This document shows, one piece after another, positions 1 through 9,824 of a DNA stretch of 64,000 bases. Positions within the stretch are counted from its first letter, which is position 1. Every line of letters starts with the position of its first letter. The stretch is from Allobosea sp. Tri-44 (lineage in GTDB: Bacteria; Pseudomonadota; Alphaproteobacteria; Rhizobiales; Beijerinckiaceae). The stretch lies in the NCBI RefSeq assembly GCF_004123845.1, contig NZ_NBDP01000019.1:1-64000 (forward strand). Direction: 5' to 3'. The notes under the pieces were generated by a model, which ran no database searches, was not told where the DNA came from, and saw only the letters and a program-made list of their open reading frames with translations. The position numbers were made by a program, and so were the translations under genes.

Positions 1-48
1 GTGCCTCACCGCACCCAGCGCCGCGTTGCCGTTTAAAACACCAATTAT

Positions 49-125
<77 letters not shown>

Positions 126-145
126 AAATCCCGAACAACACAACC

Positions 146-179
146 AAAAAGCCCGCTGAGATTAATCTCAGCGGGCTTT
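146..179. terminator. Bidirectional rho-independent terminator
   Basis: A perfect 26-bp palindrome at 151-176 (two 13-nt arms starting GCCCGCTGAG) is flanked by AAAAA at 146-150 and TTT at 177-179. Read rightward it ends the tRNA transcript; read leftward it is followed by TTTTT and lies about 25 bp after the XRE gene stop at 201. It can therefore serve both converging transcripts. Confidence 0.8.
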
Positions 180-200
180 CGACGTTCGGAAAGAACAAGT

Positions 201-623
201 TCAACCTTTGCCGCCAGGGCGGCTTGCTTCGTCGTGGTCAGCCAACCATCCCAGCATTTCGATGGCGTACTCGCGAACTCGCGGATCCTTTATTCGTCGA
301 AAAGCCAGATCAAGCTCTTTGGATTGAGCTGCAAGCGGCTTTGAAGCGTACCTTGCCTGCTCGGTATCGGCGAATCCGGCAGCCTCGATAGCCGACGCTA
401 TGCCGGCATAAAGACTCTCCAAAGTTACGCGCAGGAACTTGGACAGTTTTTTCAGTGTTTCCGAGCTGGCCCGGCTTAATCCGCGCTCGTAGCTGGCATA
501 GAGCTGGCGACTGACACCGATCGCCTCGGCGACCTCGCGTTGGCTCAGTCTCAGCTCATTTCGTCGACGCCGGAGCTGATCGCCGATTCTGCGATTGAAA
601 AAGGCCCTCCAATCACGCTCCAT
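201..623 (-). CDS. XRE-family helix-turn-helix regulator
   Basis: 140-residue DNA-binding protein. A Cro/cI-type HTH fills roughly residues 15-70 (RLSQREVAEAIGVSRQLYASYE is the helix-turn-helix core). The C-terminal part, about residues 75-135, is helical and has no recognised ligand domain. It starts ATG at 623 behind a GGGGAAA ribosome-binding-like stretch. It stands alone between the tRNA and a divergent DUF72 gene, so autoregulation is likely but no operator is evident. Target genes are unknown. Confidence 0.85.
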   Translation of the reverse strand: MERDWRAFFNRRIGDQLRRRRNELRLSQREVAEAIGVSRQLYASYERGLSRASSETLKKLSKFLRVTLESLYAGIASAIEAAGFADTEQARYASKPLAAQSKELDLAFRRIKDPRVREYAIEMLGWLADHDEASRPGGKG

Positions 624-783
624 GGGTATTTCCCCGCATTATATGCCATAGCGTGTATTCCTGTTTTTTACGCAGTCAAGGGTTGAGTTGGGCAGGCGAC
701 AGCTTGGTTTATATCCTGCCATGCTCCGACAGCCATTCGGCTCTATGTCTCCCCGAGCACGCCGGCATCTTCAGGAGTTCCCC

Positions 784-1590
784 ATGGCGACCAAAGCAGC
801 CGGCAAGATCCATATCGGCATAGGCGGCTGGGTGTTCGAGCCCTGGCGCGGCGTGTTCTATCCGGACAAGCTTTCGCAGAAGCGCGAGCTCGAATATGCC
901 GCGAGCAAGCTGACCTCTATCGAGATCAACGGTACCTATTACGGTTCGCAGAAGCCCGAGAGCTTCGCCAGATGGCGGGCGGAGACGCCAGATGGCTTCG
1001 TCTTCGCGCTGAAGGGTTCGCGCTTCTGCACCAATCGCCGGGTTCTGGCCGAGGCGGGACCTTCGGTCGAGAAATTCGTGACCTCCGGCCTCAGCGAGCT
1101 CAAGGAGAAGCTCGGCCCGATCAACTGGCAGTTCATGGCGACCAAGGCCTTCGACCCGGCCGATTTCAAGGCGTTCCTGAAGCTGCTGCCGAAAGAGGTC
1201 GATGGTGTCAGGCTGCGCCATGCCGTCGAGGTGCGTCATCCGAGCTTCCGCTCGCCCGATTTTGTCGCCTTGCTGCGCGAATACGGCGTCGCGGCGATCA
1301 CCTCGGGCGATTCCGACTTTCCGCAGATCGCCGATGTGACGGCGCCCTTCGTCTATGCCCGGATCATGGGCACCAAGGAGGCGGAGCCGCAGGGTTATAG
1401 CGGAAAGCAGCTCGATGGCTGGGCCGGCCGCGCGAAAGATTGGGCAAAGGGCGGTGCGCCCGAGGATCTGGAGCTGGTTGCGCCCGCCGCGGATAAGACG
1501 CCCCGCGATGTCTTCCTCTATGTCATCAGCGGCGACAAGGTCCGTAACCCTGCCGCGGCGATGGCATTGATCGAGCGCGTCGGCGGCTGA
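784..1590 (+). CDS. DUF72 family protein
   Basis: 268-residue protein of the DUF72 (YecE-like) family, a TIM-barrel-like fold whose biochemical role is not established. Family features seen are the N-terminal IGIGGWVFEPWRGVFYP segment, then EYAASKLTSIEINGTYYGSQ, and a central FALKGSR strand. The frame is open from 688, but the ATG at 784 is preceded by AGGAG at 773-777 with 6 nt spacing, so I start there. It is divergent from the XRE gene and convergent with the YbaK-type gene, whose stop is 3 bp away. Confidence 0.88.
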   Translation: MATKAAGKIHIGIGGWVFEPWRGVFYPDKLSQKRELEYAASKLTSIEINGTYYGSQKPESFARWRAETPDGFVFALKGSRFCTNRRVLAEAGPSVEKFVTSGLSELKEKLGPINWQFMATKAFDPADFKAFLKLLPKEVDGVRLRHAVEVRHPSFRSPDFVALLREYGVAAITSGDSDFPQIADVTAPFVYARIMGTKEAEPQGYSGKQLDGWAGRAKDWAKGGAPEDLELVAPAADKTPRDVFLYVISGDKVRNPAAAMALIERVGG

Positions 1591-1593
1591 GGC

Positions 1594-2076
1594 TTACTGC
1601 GCGGCCTGAGCCGCCGGCTCCTGGCAGACATCGACCCATTGCGCGCCGGTCAGCGCGGCCATCCGCTCCGGGCTGATGCGCACCGCGGTCTGGGTCGAGC
1701 CGGCGGCCGGCACGACCTCGTCGAAGGCCTTCAGCGAGACGTCGCAATAGACCGGGAGAGGGGTCGGCAAGCCGAACGGGCAGACGCCGCCGACCGGATG
1801 GCCGGTGATGGCGACGACCTCATCGAGATCGAGCATGCGCGGCTTGGCGCCGAAGGCGGCCTTGGTCTTCTTGTTGTCGAGGCGGGCATCGCCGCGCGTC
1901 ACCAGCAGCACGACACGATCGCCGAGCCGGAAGGACAGGGTCTTGGCGATGCGCGCCGGCTCGACGCCGAAGGCCTCCGCCGCCAGCGTCACCGTGGCGC
2001 TACTGCCGTCTATCTCGAGGATGGCGATATCGGGCGCGTGCTGTGCGAAGAAGGCACGGACGGATTCAAGGCTCAC
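1594..2076 (-). CDS. YbaK/EbsC-type aminoacyl-tRNA deacylase domain protein
   Basis: 160-residue single-domain protein of the YbaK/ProX editing family, which hydrolyses mischarged tRNA (often Cys- or Ala-tRNA-Pro) in trans. Typical features are the [19 protein letters not shown] segment, the conserved lysine in [10 protein letters not shown] and the [11 protein letters not shown] loop that shapes the substrate pocket. The start is GTG at 2076, which overlaps the upstream stop as GTGA, preceded by AGAGGTG. Translational coupling to the small membrane protein upstream follows. Substrate specificity cannot be read from the sequence. Confidence 0.88.
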   Translation of the reverse strand: MSLESVRAFFAQHAPDIAILEIDGSSATVTLAAEAFGVEPARIAKTLSFRLGDRVVLLVTRGDARLDNKKTKAAFGAKPRMLDLDEVVAITGHPVGGVCPFGLPTPLPVYCDVSLKAFDEVVPAAGSTQTAVRISPERMAALTGAQWVDVCQEPAAQAAQ

Positions 2077-2351
2077 GAGACACCTCTGCCGAAACGCCAC
2101 CAGATAAGTCCGGCCACCAATGCCGGCACGCCGAAGACGACGAGCAGGATCGGAGCTTCCTGCAGGAAGGTATAGCCGGCGCGGTTGATGCCGATGATCA
2201 GGTTGATCACCGAGGCGACGAACCAGAGCGGGATGAAGAGCTTCATCGCGAAGACGATCGGATGACGCCCGCCGGTGTTCAGCCGCGGCGCGATCAGGAG
2301 CAGGACGCCGAGCAGCGCGAAGCCGGCAGCGATGACCTTGACGGTGTGCAT
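2073..2351 (-). CDS. Small three-helix membrane protein
   Basis: 92-residue hydrophobic protein with three predicted membrane spans, about residues 5-22, 35-55 and 65-85. No catalytic motif is visible and I do not recognise a named family. It lies between purH and the YbaK-type gene, with a 4-base GTGA overlap to the latter and a 23-bp gap from purH, so it is probably a member of the purH operon. Function unknown. Confidence 0.75.
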   Translation of the reverse strand: MHTVKVIAAGFALLGVLLLIAPRLNTGGRHPIVFAMKLFIPLWFVASVINLIIGINRAGYTFLQEAPILLVVFGVPALVAGLIWWRFGRGVS

Positions 2352-2374
2352 ACCGGCTGCCCCTTGTCCCTGTA

Positions 2375-3937
2375 TCAGTGCCGGAAATGGCGGTGGCCGG
2401 TGAAGACCATGGCGAGACCGGCTTCGTCGGCTGCCTTGATCACCTCGTCGTCGCGCATCGAGCCGCCGGGCTGGATCACAGCGGTGGCGCCGGCCTCGGC
2501 TGCGGCGAGCAGGCCGTCGGCAAAGGGGAAGAAGGCGTCGGAGGCGACGACCGCGCCCTTGGCCGCCTCGCCGGCCTTCCAGGCGGCGATACGCGAGGAA
2601 TCGACGCGGCTCATCTGGCCGGCGCCAACGCCGACCGTGGCGAGGCCTTTGGCATAGACGATGGCGTTCGACTTGACGTGCTTGGCGACGCGGAAAGCGA
2701 AGCGCAGATCGGCGAGCTCGGCCTCGCTCGGCTGGCGCTTGGTCACCACCTTGAGCTCCATGTCGTCGACCACGGCATTGTCGCGCGCCTGGGCCAGGAA
2801 GCCGCCGGCGACGGTGCGCAGGCTGAGGCCGGGTTTGCTGACATCCGGCAGGCCGCCGGTCAGGAGCAGGCGCAGGTTCTTCTTGGCGGCGACGAGCGCG
2901 ATCGCATCCTCGTCGGCGTCAGGGGCGATGATCACCTCGGTGAAGATCTCGACGATCTTCTTCGCCGCTTCCGCATCGAGCTTGCGGTTCAGCGCGACGA
3001 TGCCGCCGAAGGCCGAGACGGGGTCGCAGGCCAGTGCCCGCTCATAGGCTTCGAGCAGCGAGCCGCCCTCGGCGACGCCGCAGGGATTGGCGTGCTTGAC
3101 GATGACGCAGGCAGCGGTGCGGGCCGGATCGAATTCGGCGACGCATTCGAAGGCGGCGTCGGTGTCGTTGATGTTGTTGTAGGAGAGCTGCTTGCCCTGG
3201 ACCTGGCGGGCGGTGGCGACACCGGTACGCTGCTCCGGCGTGCGGTAGAAGGCAGCCCATTGATGCGGATTCTCGCCATACCGCATCGTCTCGGCGAGGC
3301 TGCCGCCCAGCGCGCGGAAGGCCGGCGAAGTATCGCCGAGCTCGCCAGCGAACCAGTTCGAGATCGCGGCGTCGTAGGCGGCGGTGCGCGAATAGGCCTT
3401 CTGCGCCAGTTTGCGGCGGAGCGTCAGCGTGGTCGCGCTTTTGTGCGCATCGAGATCAGCCAGCACAGCGGCATAGTCGGACGGCTCGACCACGACGGCG
3501 ACGTCGTTGTGGTTCTTGGCGGCGGCGCGGATCATCGCCGGACCGCCGATGTCGATGTTCTCGATGCAGTCGTCATAAGGCTTGCCGGCGGCGACCGTCG
3601 CCTCGAACGGGTAGAGGTTGACGACGAGCAGGTCGATCGGCGCGATGCCGTGGCCGAGCATCGAGGCCTGATGCTCGGGATGCGAGCGGATGGCGAGCAG
3701 GCCGCCATGGACCTTGGGATGCAGCGTCTTGACGCGGCCATCCATCATCTCCGGGAAGCCGGTCAGATCCGAGACATCCGTGACGGCAAGGCCGGCCTCG
3801 GCGATCGCCTTGGCGGTGCCGCCGGTCGAGACCAGGGCGATGCCCATGCGGGAGAGGGCACGGGCGAAGTCGATCAGCCCGGTCTTGTCGGAAACGGAAA
3901 GCAGCGCGCGTTCGACGCGGCGGAGTTCGTTCGGCAT
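2375..3937 (-). CDS. purH: Bifunctional AICAR formyltransferase / IMP cyclohydrolase PurH
   Basis: 520 residues, the usual length. It catalyses the last two steps of purine synthesis, AICAR to FAICAR to IMP. The N-terminal cyclohydrolase domain shows SDKTG (16-20), STGGT (37-41) and GRVKTLHPK (67-75). The C-terminal transformylase domain carries the catalytic Lys281-His282 in VKHANPCG. It lies downstream of rsmB and the heparinase-like gene on the same strand, an order common in Rhizobiales, with a 114-bp gap that could hold its own promoter. Confidence 0.98.
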   Translation of the reverse strand: MPNELRRVERALLSVSDKTGLIDFARALSRMGIALVSTGGTAKAIAEAGLAVTDVSDLTGFPEMMDGRVKTLHPKVHGGLLAIRSHPEHQASMLGHGIAPIDLLVVNLYPFEATVAAGKPYDDCIENIDIGGPAMIRAAAKNHNDVAVVVEPSDYAAVLADLDAHKSATTLTLRRKLAQKAYSRTAAYDAAISNWFAGELGDTSPAFRALGGSLAETMRYGENPHQWAAFYRTPEQRTGVATARQVQGKQLSYNNINDTDAAFECVAEFDPARTAACVIVKHANPCGVAEGGSLLEAYERALACDPVSAFGGIVALNRKLDAEAAKKIVEIFTEVIIAPDADEDAIALVAAKKNLRLLLTGGLPDVSKPGLSLRTVAGGFLAQARDNAVVDDMELKVVTKRQPSEAELADLRFAFRVAKHVKSNAIVYAKGLATVGVGAGQMSRVDSSRIAAWKAGEAAKGAVVASDAFFPFADGLLAAAEAGATAVIQPGGSMRDDEVIKAADEAGLAMVFTGHRHFRH

Positions 3938-4051
3938 GGGATGATCAGGTCCGGGTTGATAAGCGCGAGGCGCGGAATACTCGCGCGCGCCCTATCACGC
4001 CCGGGCTTTGCTGCAAAGCACAACACATTGCAGCCTTGTCCTGCGGAGAGG

Positions 4052-5794
4052 TCAGAGCGGCAGATCGGGTTCCGCTTCGGCCCGTTCTCGCTCGGTTGTT
4101 TCTCCCCGGGACGGGCGCTGCGCAGGCGTGCCCAGGCGGGCGAAACGCCAGATGAGCTGCGGCGTCGCCACCGCATCGAACTCGATGACGAGCTGCACGG
4201 TCTTGTGGCGCCCGTCCGCGGCGGCGAAGAAAATGCTCTCCTCGAGCCCGACCCGCAGGCCTGGTGCCTCGAAAGCCCAGATCTCGCCCGAGGGCAGCGC
4301 CAGCAACGCACCCTCGCCATCGCGGATCAGGCTCGGCTTGACGTTCGGGTGCAAATGGAAGCGTGCGGTCGCAGGCAGGCTCGCCAGCGCTGCCGGAGCG
4401 CTGAACGAATCCTCGCCGGCAAGCTGGCTGCCGTTGCGGGCGAGCAGCAGGCGGCGGGTATGGATGGTGCCGAAGGCGCGCCGGTAGCCGTCATGGCTCG
4501 CCACCCATTCGTGCCCGTCCTCGTTGTCCTGGCGCGCGACGCGGACATCGGCCGGGCCGGCGGTGATCCGCCTTTCGCCGAGCACCAGCCCGAAGACGGC
4601 GCTGGAGCGGTCGTCCAGCGTCACGGTCGAATGAGCGGCGGTGGCGCGGGCGGCGAGCCTGAGCTCGGGCGTGCCGAAGCGACTGGCGCCGCAATTCACG
4701 ACGATGCGCTGCGAACCGGTCGATAGTTCGAAGCTGAGGCAGCCGGCATTGGCCTCGACAGAATTCGCCCCGCGGGGTGGCGGCCCGGCTTCGACGACGA
4801 CGATGCTGGTGCCGGCGTTCAGCCGATCATAGCCGGAATAGGCCGCATGCTCGATCGGCCTGGCGCGAACATCGTCATAGGCTGCCAGCGTCGCCATCAG
4901 ATCGGGCGGCGTCGCGCCCATGCCGTTGAACAGAGCGAGCGCGCCGTCGCCATGCCGGAACAGCTTGAGATGCGGCATCATCCGGTCGATCGCCATGATG
5001 ATGGCGCGTGGCGCCTCGAGCCCGCGGGCGGTAAAGGTCTCGCGCAGCGGCAAGAGGTCGAGCAGCAAGTCGATGATGAGGCGGGGATTGCGGCTGAGAT
5101 GGCCGCCATCCGGCAGGATCTGCTGCTCCAGTTCGTCGGAGAGCGCGATCTCGTAGCGCCGCAATCGCCGTTCCTGGCCGTCGAGACAGATGGCGGCAAA
5201 GCAGATCGCGATCAGGCATTGCAGGCGCGCCGCACCCTCGACAGCGCCGGCGAGCGCGAGCTGGAGCCGCTCGGCCGTCTGGGCGACGTGGCGGATGAAG
5301 CGCTCATAGAAGGCATGATCGGCGCCTTCGAGCAGGAGCGGCGAATGCGACAGGAACGACATCAGCCGCCGGGCGATCACGGCCGGGCGCCGCGCGATCT
5401 CGTCGCGGTCGTGCTGGCGGGCGATGAACTCGTCGACGAGGGCGCGGGCATTGGCGCGGGCGATCGCCGTATCGGCGGCGCGCAGATGGCGCAGCCAGAC
5501 GAAGCTATGGAGCGCTTCCGCCCAGGCCTCGCTCGGTGGCGCGACCAGGAAGGGCGATTCGCCATGGCAGTTCACGGTGCGTCCGGCCAGGGCGAAGTAG
5601 CCGGCATAGATGTCGCTCGCCGTGGTTGGATCGGCGGTGCGCAGGTCGTGCGGGGCGAAGAGCAGGCGGCTGGAGCGTAGTCGCCCGAACGGCCAGAGCG
5701 CCCGTTTCGCCCCGGCAATCTGGCCGCGCGTCCGCCGCGCCGCCCTGCCGATGGCTGCTCGTGCCAGGCCTCCGCGCTCCGACCAGCCGCTCAA
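4052..5794 (-). CDS. Heparinase II/III-like family protein
   Basis: 580-residue protein of the heparinase II/III-like family found beside purH and rsmB in many Rhizobiales. The N-terminal half is an alpha-helical toroid-like region (HSFVWLRHLRAAD, then MSFLSHSPLLLEGADHAFYERF); the C-terminal half is beta-rich (NAGCLSFELSTGSQRIVVNCG, then FHLHPNVKPSLI). True heparinases are polysaccharide lyases, but no substrate is shown for this chromosomal subgroup. No signal peptide is evident, which is odd for a lyase. The exact start is uncertain. A role in envelope polysaccharide metabolism is only an inference. Confidence 0.85.
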   Translation of the reverse strand: MSGWSERGGLARAAIGRAARRTRGQIAGAKRALWPFGRLRSSRLLFAPHDLRTADPTTASDIYAGYFALAGRTVNCHGESPFLVAPPSEAWAEALHSFVWLRHLRAADTAIARANARALVDEFIARQHDRDEIARRPAVIARRLMSFLSHSPLLLEGADHAFYERFIRHVAQTAERLQLALAGAVEGAARLQCLIAICFAAICLDGQERRLRRYEIALSDELEQQILPDGGHLSRNPRLIIDLLLDLLPLRETFTARGLEAPRAIIMAIDRMMPHLKLFRHGDGALALFNGMGATPPDLMATLAAYDDVRARPIEHAAYSGYDRLNAGTSIVVVEAGPPPRGANSVEANAGCLSFELSTGSQRIVVNCGASRFGTPELRLAARATAAHSTVTLDDRSSAVFGLVLGERRITAGPADVRVARQDNEDGHEWVASHDGYRRAFGTIHTRRLLLARNGSQLAGEDSFSAPAALASLPATARFHLHPNVKPSLIRDGEGALLALPSGEIWAFEAPGLRVGLEESIFFAAADGRHKTVQLVIEFDAVATPQLIWRFARLGTPAQRPSRGETTERERAEAEPDLPL

Positions 5795-5850
5795 TGAATT
5801 CTGCTGCCTCGCCGCCCGCTACCGCCTCGGTGAGGCGAATCCCGATCAAC

Positions 5851-7185
5851 TCATACCCTGTTCAGGCGACATGCGTAAAATCCCGCCCATCCCGAGAGCC
5901 GTGGCGTCTCTCCGGCAAGCTGGTGCGGAAGCGTGCGCAATTCGCCCAGCGACGTCAGCGCTTCGGCCTGTCCGCCGATCTCCGCAGGCTCGATCGGAGC
6001 GCGCACGAAGCCGGGCGTGCGCGCCAGGAAGGCCTCGATCTGCGCCTCGCCCTCCTCCGGCTCCAGCGAGCAGGTGCAGTAGACGAGGCGTCCACCCGGC
6101 CGGGTCAGTCGTCCCGCCTGGTCGAGCAGGCGGGCCTGCAGGGCGGTGAGCTTGGCGATATCCTCGGGTCGCTTGGTCCAGGCGACGTCGGGGTGGCGCC
6201 GGATCGTGCCGGTCGCGCTGCACGGCGCGTCGAGCAGGACGGCGTCGAACGGCTCTGCCTCGAAGGCCGAGACATCGGCGATGACAACCTCGGCCTCTAG
6301 GCCCAGTCGATCCAGATTGGCCCTGAGGCGGCGCAGGCGCGGGCCGGAGCGGTCGACCGCGGTGACCTCAGCGCCCAATTGCGCGAGCTGCACGGTCTTG
6401 CCGCCCGGCGCGGCGCAGAGATCGGCGACGCGATCGCCGGGCTTGATGCCGAGCAGGCGGGCGGGCAAGGCGGCGGCCGCGTCCTGCACCCACCATTCTC
6501 CCTCAGTGAAGCCCGGCAAGCCGGTGACGGCCTCGCGTCCGCGCAGGCGCACTGAGCCGGTCGGCAGGACGATGCCGTCCAGCTTGGCGGCCCATCCGGC
6601 CGCGTCGGATTTCATGGTCAGGTCGAGCGGCGGTTCCTCGGCATGGGCGGTTGCGATCGCTGTCGCGACATCGGGCCCGTAGGTGTCCGTCCAGCTCTGG
6701 CGCAGCCAGTCGGGTGTGTCGGCGAGCGGATCGAGACCGGCGAGGATCGCCTCGCGTTCGCGCGCCAGCCGCCGCAGCACGGCGTTACCGAGCGAGGCGT
6801 AGCGCGAGGAACGGGCGTCCTCGTGCAATTGGCGGATGGCGAGGTCGACCGCCGCATGGTCGGGAACATCGAGAAAGAGCAGCTGCGCCGCGGCGGCGAC
6901 CATGATCGGCTCGAAGGGGCCGGATTTGCGCGGACTGCCGCGCTCGAGCCGGGCACCGACCACCTGGCGGATCGTGCCGAGACGGCGGAAAGCGACGGTT
7001 GCGATCGCGCGCGCCAGTCCGGCATCGGCCGGCTCCAGCCCGGCTGCCTGCGCCAGACGCTCGAAGGTTTCGTCGAGCGCGGTGCCGGCGCGCAGCACCT
7101 CGTCGATCAGCGTCGCCGCCAGACGGCGCGCCGCGAGACCAGGTACGTCGTCAGCCGGCGCGCGGTTTTCTTGGGGGGCTGCCAT
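5851..7185 (-). CDS. rsmB: 16S rRNA (cytosine-5) methyltransferase, RsmB type
   Basis: 444 residues: an N-terminal NusB-like RNA-binding domain (about 15-145) followed by a SAM-dependent methyltransferase domain. Motif I is DLCAAPGGKT, and the catalytic cysteine pair of RNA m5C enzymes lies in DAPCSATG and CTCSLEPEEGE. RsmB methylates C967 of 16S rRNA. The start codon at 7185 follows the htpX stop by 2 bp, so the two are translationally coupled. It precedes the heparinase-like gene by 56 bp. Confidence 0.93.
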   Translation of the reverse strand: MAAPQENRAPADDVPGLAARRLAATLIDEVLRAGTALDETFERLAQAAGLEPADAGLARAIATVAFRRLGTIRQVVGARLERGSPRKSGPFEPIMVAAAAQLLFLDVPDHAAVDLAIRQLHEDARSSRYASLGNAVLRRLAREREAILAGLDPLADTPDWLRQSWTDTYGPDVATAIATAHAEEPPLDLTMKSDAAGWAAKLDGIVLPTGSVRLRGREAVTGLPGFTEGEWWVQDAAAALPARLLGIKPGDRVADLCAAPGGKTVQLAQLGAEVTAVDRSGPRLRRLRANLDRLGLEAEVVIADVSAFEAEPFDAVLLDAPCSATGTIRRHPDVAWTKRPEDIAKLTALQARLLDQAGRLTRPGGRLVYCTCSLEPEEGEAQIEAFLARTPGFVRAPIEPAEIGGQAEALTSLGELRTLPHQLAGETPRLSGWAGFYACRLNRV

Positions 7186-7187
7186 TC

Positions 7188-8108
7188 TCAGCCCCAGGGT
7201 CCGGGCTCGCGCCCACCAGCGAGGGGGTTCTGGCTCGCGCCGCCGGCGAAACCGCCGCGGTTCGAGGCTGCGCCCATGGCGCGCGCCTGCTCCATCAATG
7301 CGGCGATGCGGTTGCCGGTGTCGGGGTGGGTCGAGAACAATGAATCCATGCCGCGGCCGGAGAGTGGGTTGATGATGAACATGTGCGCCGTAGCAGGCTT
7401 CGCCTCCGCCGTCTCGTTCGGGATATGGGAAACGCCGCCGGCGATCTTGGCGAGCGCGTCGGCAAGCGCCACCGGGTTGCCGCAGATCTCGCCGCCGATG
7501 CGGTCGGCCTCGTATTCGCGCGAGCGCGACACTGCCATCTGGATGATGGTGGCGGCCAGCGGGGCGAGGATCATCAGGGCGACCTGGACGATGGCGTTGG
7601 GACGATTGTCGCGCGAGCCGAAGAACATGCCGAAGGAGGCGAGCGTCGAGATCGCACCGGCCATGGTCGCCGTGACCGTCATGGTCAGCGTGTCGTGGTT
7701 CTTGATGTGGGCAAGCTCGTGCGCCATCACGCCGGCGAGTTCGTCATAGGACAGTGCGCGGATGATGCCGGTCGTGGCCGCGACCGCGGCGTTCTGCGGG
7801 TTGCGGCCGGTGGCGAAGGCGTTCGGCTGGTCCTCCTGGATGAGGTAGACGCGCGGCATCGGCATGTTGGCGCGCTGGGCGAGACCCTGCACCATCCGGT
7901 AGAGATCGGGCGCGCTGCGCTCATCGACCTCCTGGGCGTTATAGGCGGACAGCGCCAGCCGGTCGGAATTCCAGTAGCTGAACAGATTGGTCGCGACCGC
8001 GATGCCGAGCGCGATCAGCATGCCCCCAGTGCCGGCGAGCAGATAGCCGACCACGCCAAACAGCGCGGTGAGCGCCGCCATCAGCATGCCGGTACGGGCA
8101 TAGTTCAT
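7188..8108 (-). CDS. htpX: Membrane zinc metalloprotease HtpX
   Basis: 306-residue integral membrane M48 peptidase that degrades damaged membrane proteins under heat and envelope stress. It has two N-terminal membrane spans (about 8-25 and 28-45), the zinc motif HELAH at 130-134, and a third zinc ligand in the [14 protein letters not shown] segment, followed by the [13 protein letters not shown] signature. The C-terminus is glycine-rich. It is the first gene of the htpX-rsmB unit. A sigma-32-like promoter is present upstream (see 8177-8208), in keeping with heat-shock control. Confidence 0.97.
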   Translation of the reverse strand: MNYARTGMLMAALTALFGVVGYLLAGTGGMLIALGIAVATNLFSYWNSDRLALSAYNAQEVDERSAPDLYRMVQGLAQRANMPMPRVYLIQEDQPNAFATGRNPQNAAVAATTGIIRALSYDELAGVMAHELAHIKNHDTLTMTVTATMAGAISTLASFGMFFGSRDNRPNAIVQVALMILAPLAATIIQMAVSRSREYEADRIGGEICGNPVALADALAKIAGGVSHIPNETAEAKPATAHMFIINPLSGRGMDSLFSTHPDTGNRIAALMEQARAMGAASNRGGFAGGASQNPLAGGREPGPWG

Positions 8109-8176
8109 CGAGAACCCCTTCTTGCGTCGTTGTCATCCCAGCGCGGAAACCCTCGCCGGAGTGCAGTTTCATCCCT

Positions 8177-8208
8177 ATGTGGTGGGGACGATGCCGATCC
8201 TGCAAGAG
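8177..8208 (-). promoter_or_regulatory. Candidate heat-shock (RpoH) promoter of htpX
   Basis: On the minus strand CTCTTGCA (8208-8201) is followed after 18 bp by CCACAT (8182-8177). This resembles the alphaproteobacterial RpoH consensus CNCTTGAA-N17-CCANAT, with one base changed in the -35 element and one extra spacer base. It would give a leader of about 60 nt before htpX. The match is by eye only. Confidence 0.4.
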
Positions 8209-8219
8209 AATGGCCGATC

Positions 8220-8441
8220 ATGAGCTCGCGGACCAAGACGGACGAAGGTGGAGCGCCCGAACCCGCCAAGGCATTGTCGCCGGCGGCCCAGCGCGCGCTC
8301 GCCGAAGCCGCGGCGCGCCGCGCGGCGATCGACGCCAAGGCCGCCGAGCTCCATCGCGAGAAGGAGGTCAACGGCCGCGGCGGGCTCGAACCGGTGCGCT
8401 ATGACGATTGGGAAGTGAAGGGGATCGCCAGCGATTTCTGA
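8220..8441 (+). CDS. DUF1674 protein, succinate dehydrogenase assembly factor 4-like
   Basis: 73-residue protein starting at the ATG at 8220. The conserved C-terminal block EPVRYDDWEVKGIASDF is the hallmark of DUF1674, the bacterial relatives of mitochondrial SDHAF4/Sdh8, which helps flavinylated SdhA join SdhB. The N-terminal half is Ala/Lys/Arg-rich and probably disordered or helical. It is divergent from htpX across a 111-bp gap. The Sdh role is known for the eukaryotic family; in this organism it is inferred. Confidence 0.85.
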   Translation: MSSRTKTDEGGAPEPAKALSPAAQRALAEAAARRAAIDAKAAELHREKEVNGRGGLEPVRYDDWEVKGIASDF

Positions 8442-8519
8442 GCTGCGCAGACCTGGCGGTTGCAAAGGGGGCCGCCGCCGGCCAAAGACGAGGCTGACAG
8501 CAACCGGCTTTGATCCAGC

Positions 8520-9818
8520 ATGAGTGACGACAAACGCCTCGAAGCGCTGCGGCGGCTCCTGACCGAAGCGTACCAGAAGCTTGGACTGAAGCTCGGCTTC
8601 TCTCTTTGGGACGGCTCGCGCGTGCCGGCCGACTGGCCGGCGGACGGGCTGGGGATCGCGATCCGCGACGCCGGCGTCGTCGCAGCGCTGCTGCGCAAGC
8701 CGAAGCTCGACACGCTGCTGCACCTGCACGTCGCCGACCGGATCGCGATCCAGAACGGCTCGATCTTCGATCTCGCGGCGGCGCGCCCGGACGGCAAGGT
8801 CGGCCGACTGGCGCGCGGCATTTCGAAGGCGGCGGTGTTTGAGGTCGTCAGACGCTTCATCTTCGCGCCCGGCACGGCGCCGCAGGCGGTTCAGCACATC
8901 AAGGGCGACGAGATCGCCCGCGACGGCAAGCCTGCGACCAACAAGGCCAATATCGCTCACCATTACGACGTCTCGAACGCGTTCTACCGGCTCTTCCTCG
9001 ACGAGCGCATGGTCTACACCTGCGCCTATTTCACCGAGGATCACGACGATCTCGAGCGGGCGCAGACCGACAAGCTCGAGATGATCTGCCGCAAGCTGCG
9101 CCTGAAGCCGGGCGACAAGCTGCTCGACATTGGCTGCGGCTGGGGTGCGCTGGTCTGCTATGCCGCCCAGCATTATGGCGTCGAGGCGCATGGCGTGACG
9201 CTGGCCGAGGAGCAGCTCAAGCTGGCGCAGGAGAAGGTCGAGGCGCTCGGCCTCATGGGCAAGGTCACGCTCCATCTCAAGGACTTCACTCAGATGGAGG
9301 GAGAGTTCGACAAGATCTCCTCGATCGGCATGTTCGAGCATGTCGGCATCCGCAACCACCCGACCTATTTCCAGGCGGTGAACCGGCTGCTCAAGCCGCG
9401 TGGGCTCTATCTGCACCACTCGATCTCACGGCGTGCCAAGAAGACCGAACGCGCCTTCAACAAGATGCCGGCGGAGTATCGGGCGCTGGTGCGCTACATC
9501 TTCCCGGGCGGCGAACTCGATCATTTGGGCATGTCGATCGCCAATCTCGAGCGCTACGGCTTCGAGGTGCACGATGTCGAGGGCTGGCGCGAGCACTACC
9601 AGCGCACGACGCGGCTGTGGTTCGAGCGGCTGAATGCGAACAAGGCTGAGGCGGAAGCGGAGGTCGGGCCGGAGCGGACGCGGATGTGGCTGCTCTATCT
9701 CGCCGGCTGCTCGCTTGCCTTCGAGCGTGGCGGAGCGCTGATCAACCAGACGCTGGTCTCGAAGCGGCGCAAGGGACCGTCGGGCCTGCCGCTGACGCGG
9801 GCGGATCTGTATCGCTGA
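8520..9818 (+). CDS. cfa: Cyclopropane-fatty-acyl-phospholipid synthase family
   Basis: 432 residues. This SAM-dependent enzyme adds a methylene bridge across unsaturated phospholipid acyl chains at the inner membrane. The N-terminal lipid-binding domain spans about 1-135, followed by the methyltransferase domain with SAM motif I LLDIGCGWGA at 201-210, the HHYDVSNAFY segment near 147-156, and FEHVGIRNHPTYF. It lies 78 bp after the DUF1674 gene on the same strand and could be co-transcribed. Length and motifs are standard for Cfa or a close mycolic/cyclopropane homologue. Confidence 0.93.
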   Translation: MSDDKRLEALRRLLTEAYQKLGLKLGFSLWDGSRVPADWPADGLGIAIRDAGVVAALLRKPKLDTLLHLHVADRIAIQNGSIFDLAAARPDGKVGRLARGISKAAVFEVVRRFIFAPGTAPQAVQHIKGDEIARDGKPATNKANIAHHYDVSNAFYRLFLDERMVYTCAYFTEDHDDLERAQTDKLEMICRKLRLKPGDKLLDIGCGWGALVCYAAQHYGVEAHGVTLAEEQLKLAQEKVEALGLMGKVTLHLKDFTQMEGEFDKISSIGMFEHVGIRNHPTYFQAVNRLLKPRGLYLHHSISRRAKKTERAFNKMPAEYRALVRYIFPGGELDHLGMSIANLERYGFEVHDVEGWREHYQRTTRLWFERLNANKAEAEAEVGPERTRMWLLYLAGCSLAFERGGALINQTLVSKRRKGPSGLPLTRADLYR

Positions 9819-9824
9819 GCAGAG

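Noticed and set aside
624..690. TATAAT at 638-643 and TTGACT at 674-679 upstream of the XRE gene on the minus strand
   Set aside because: The spacer is 30 bp and the -10 would place the start inside the ribosome binding site, so this is not a credible promoter.
2378..4726. 782-residue open frame on the plus strand
   Set aside because: It is antisense to purH and the heparinase-like gene, with low-complexity composition; GC-rich shadow frame.
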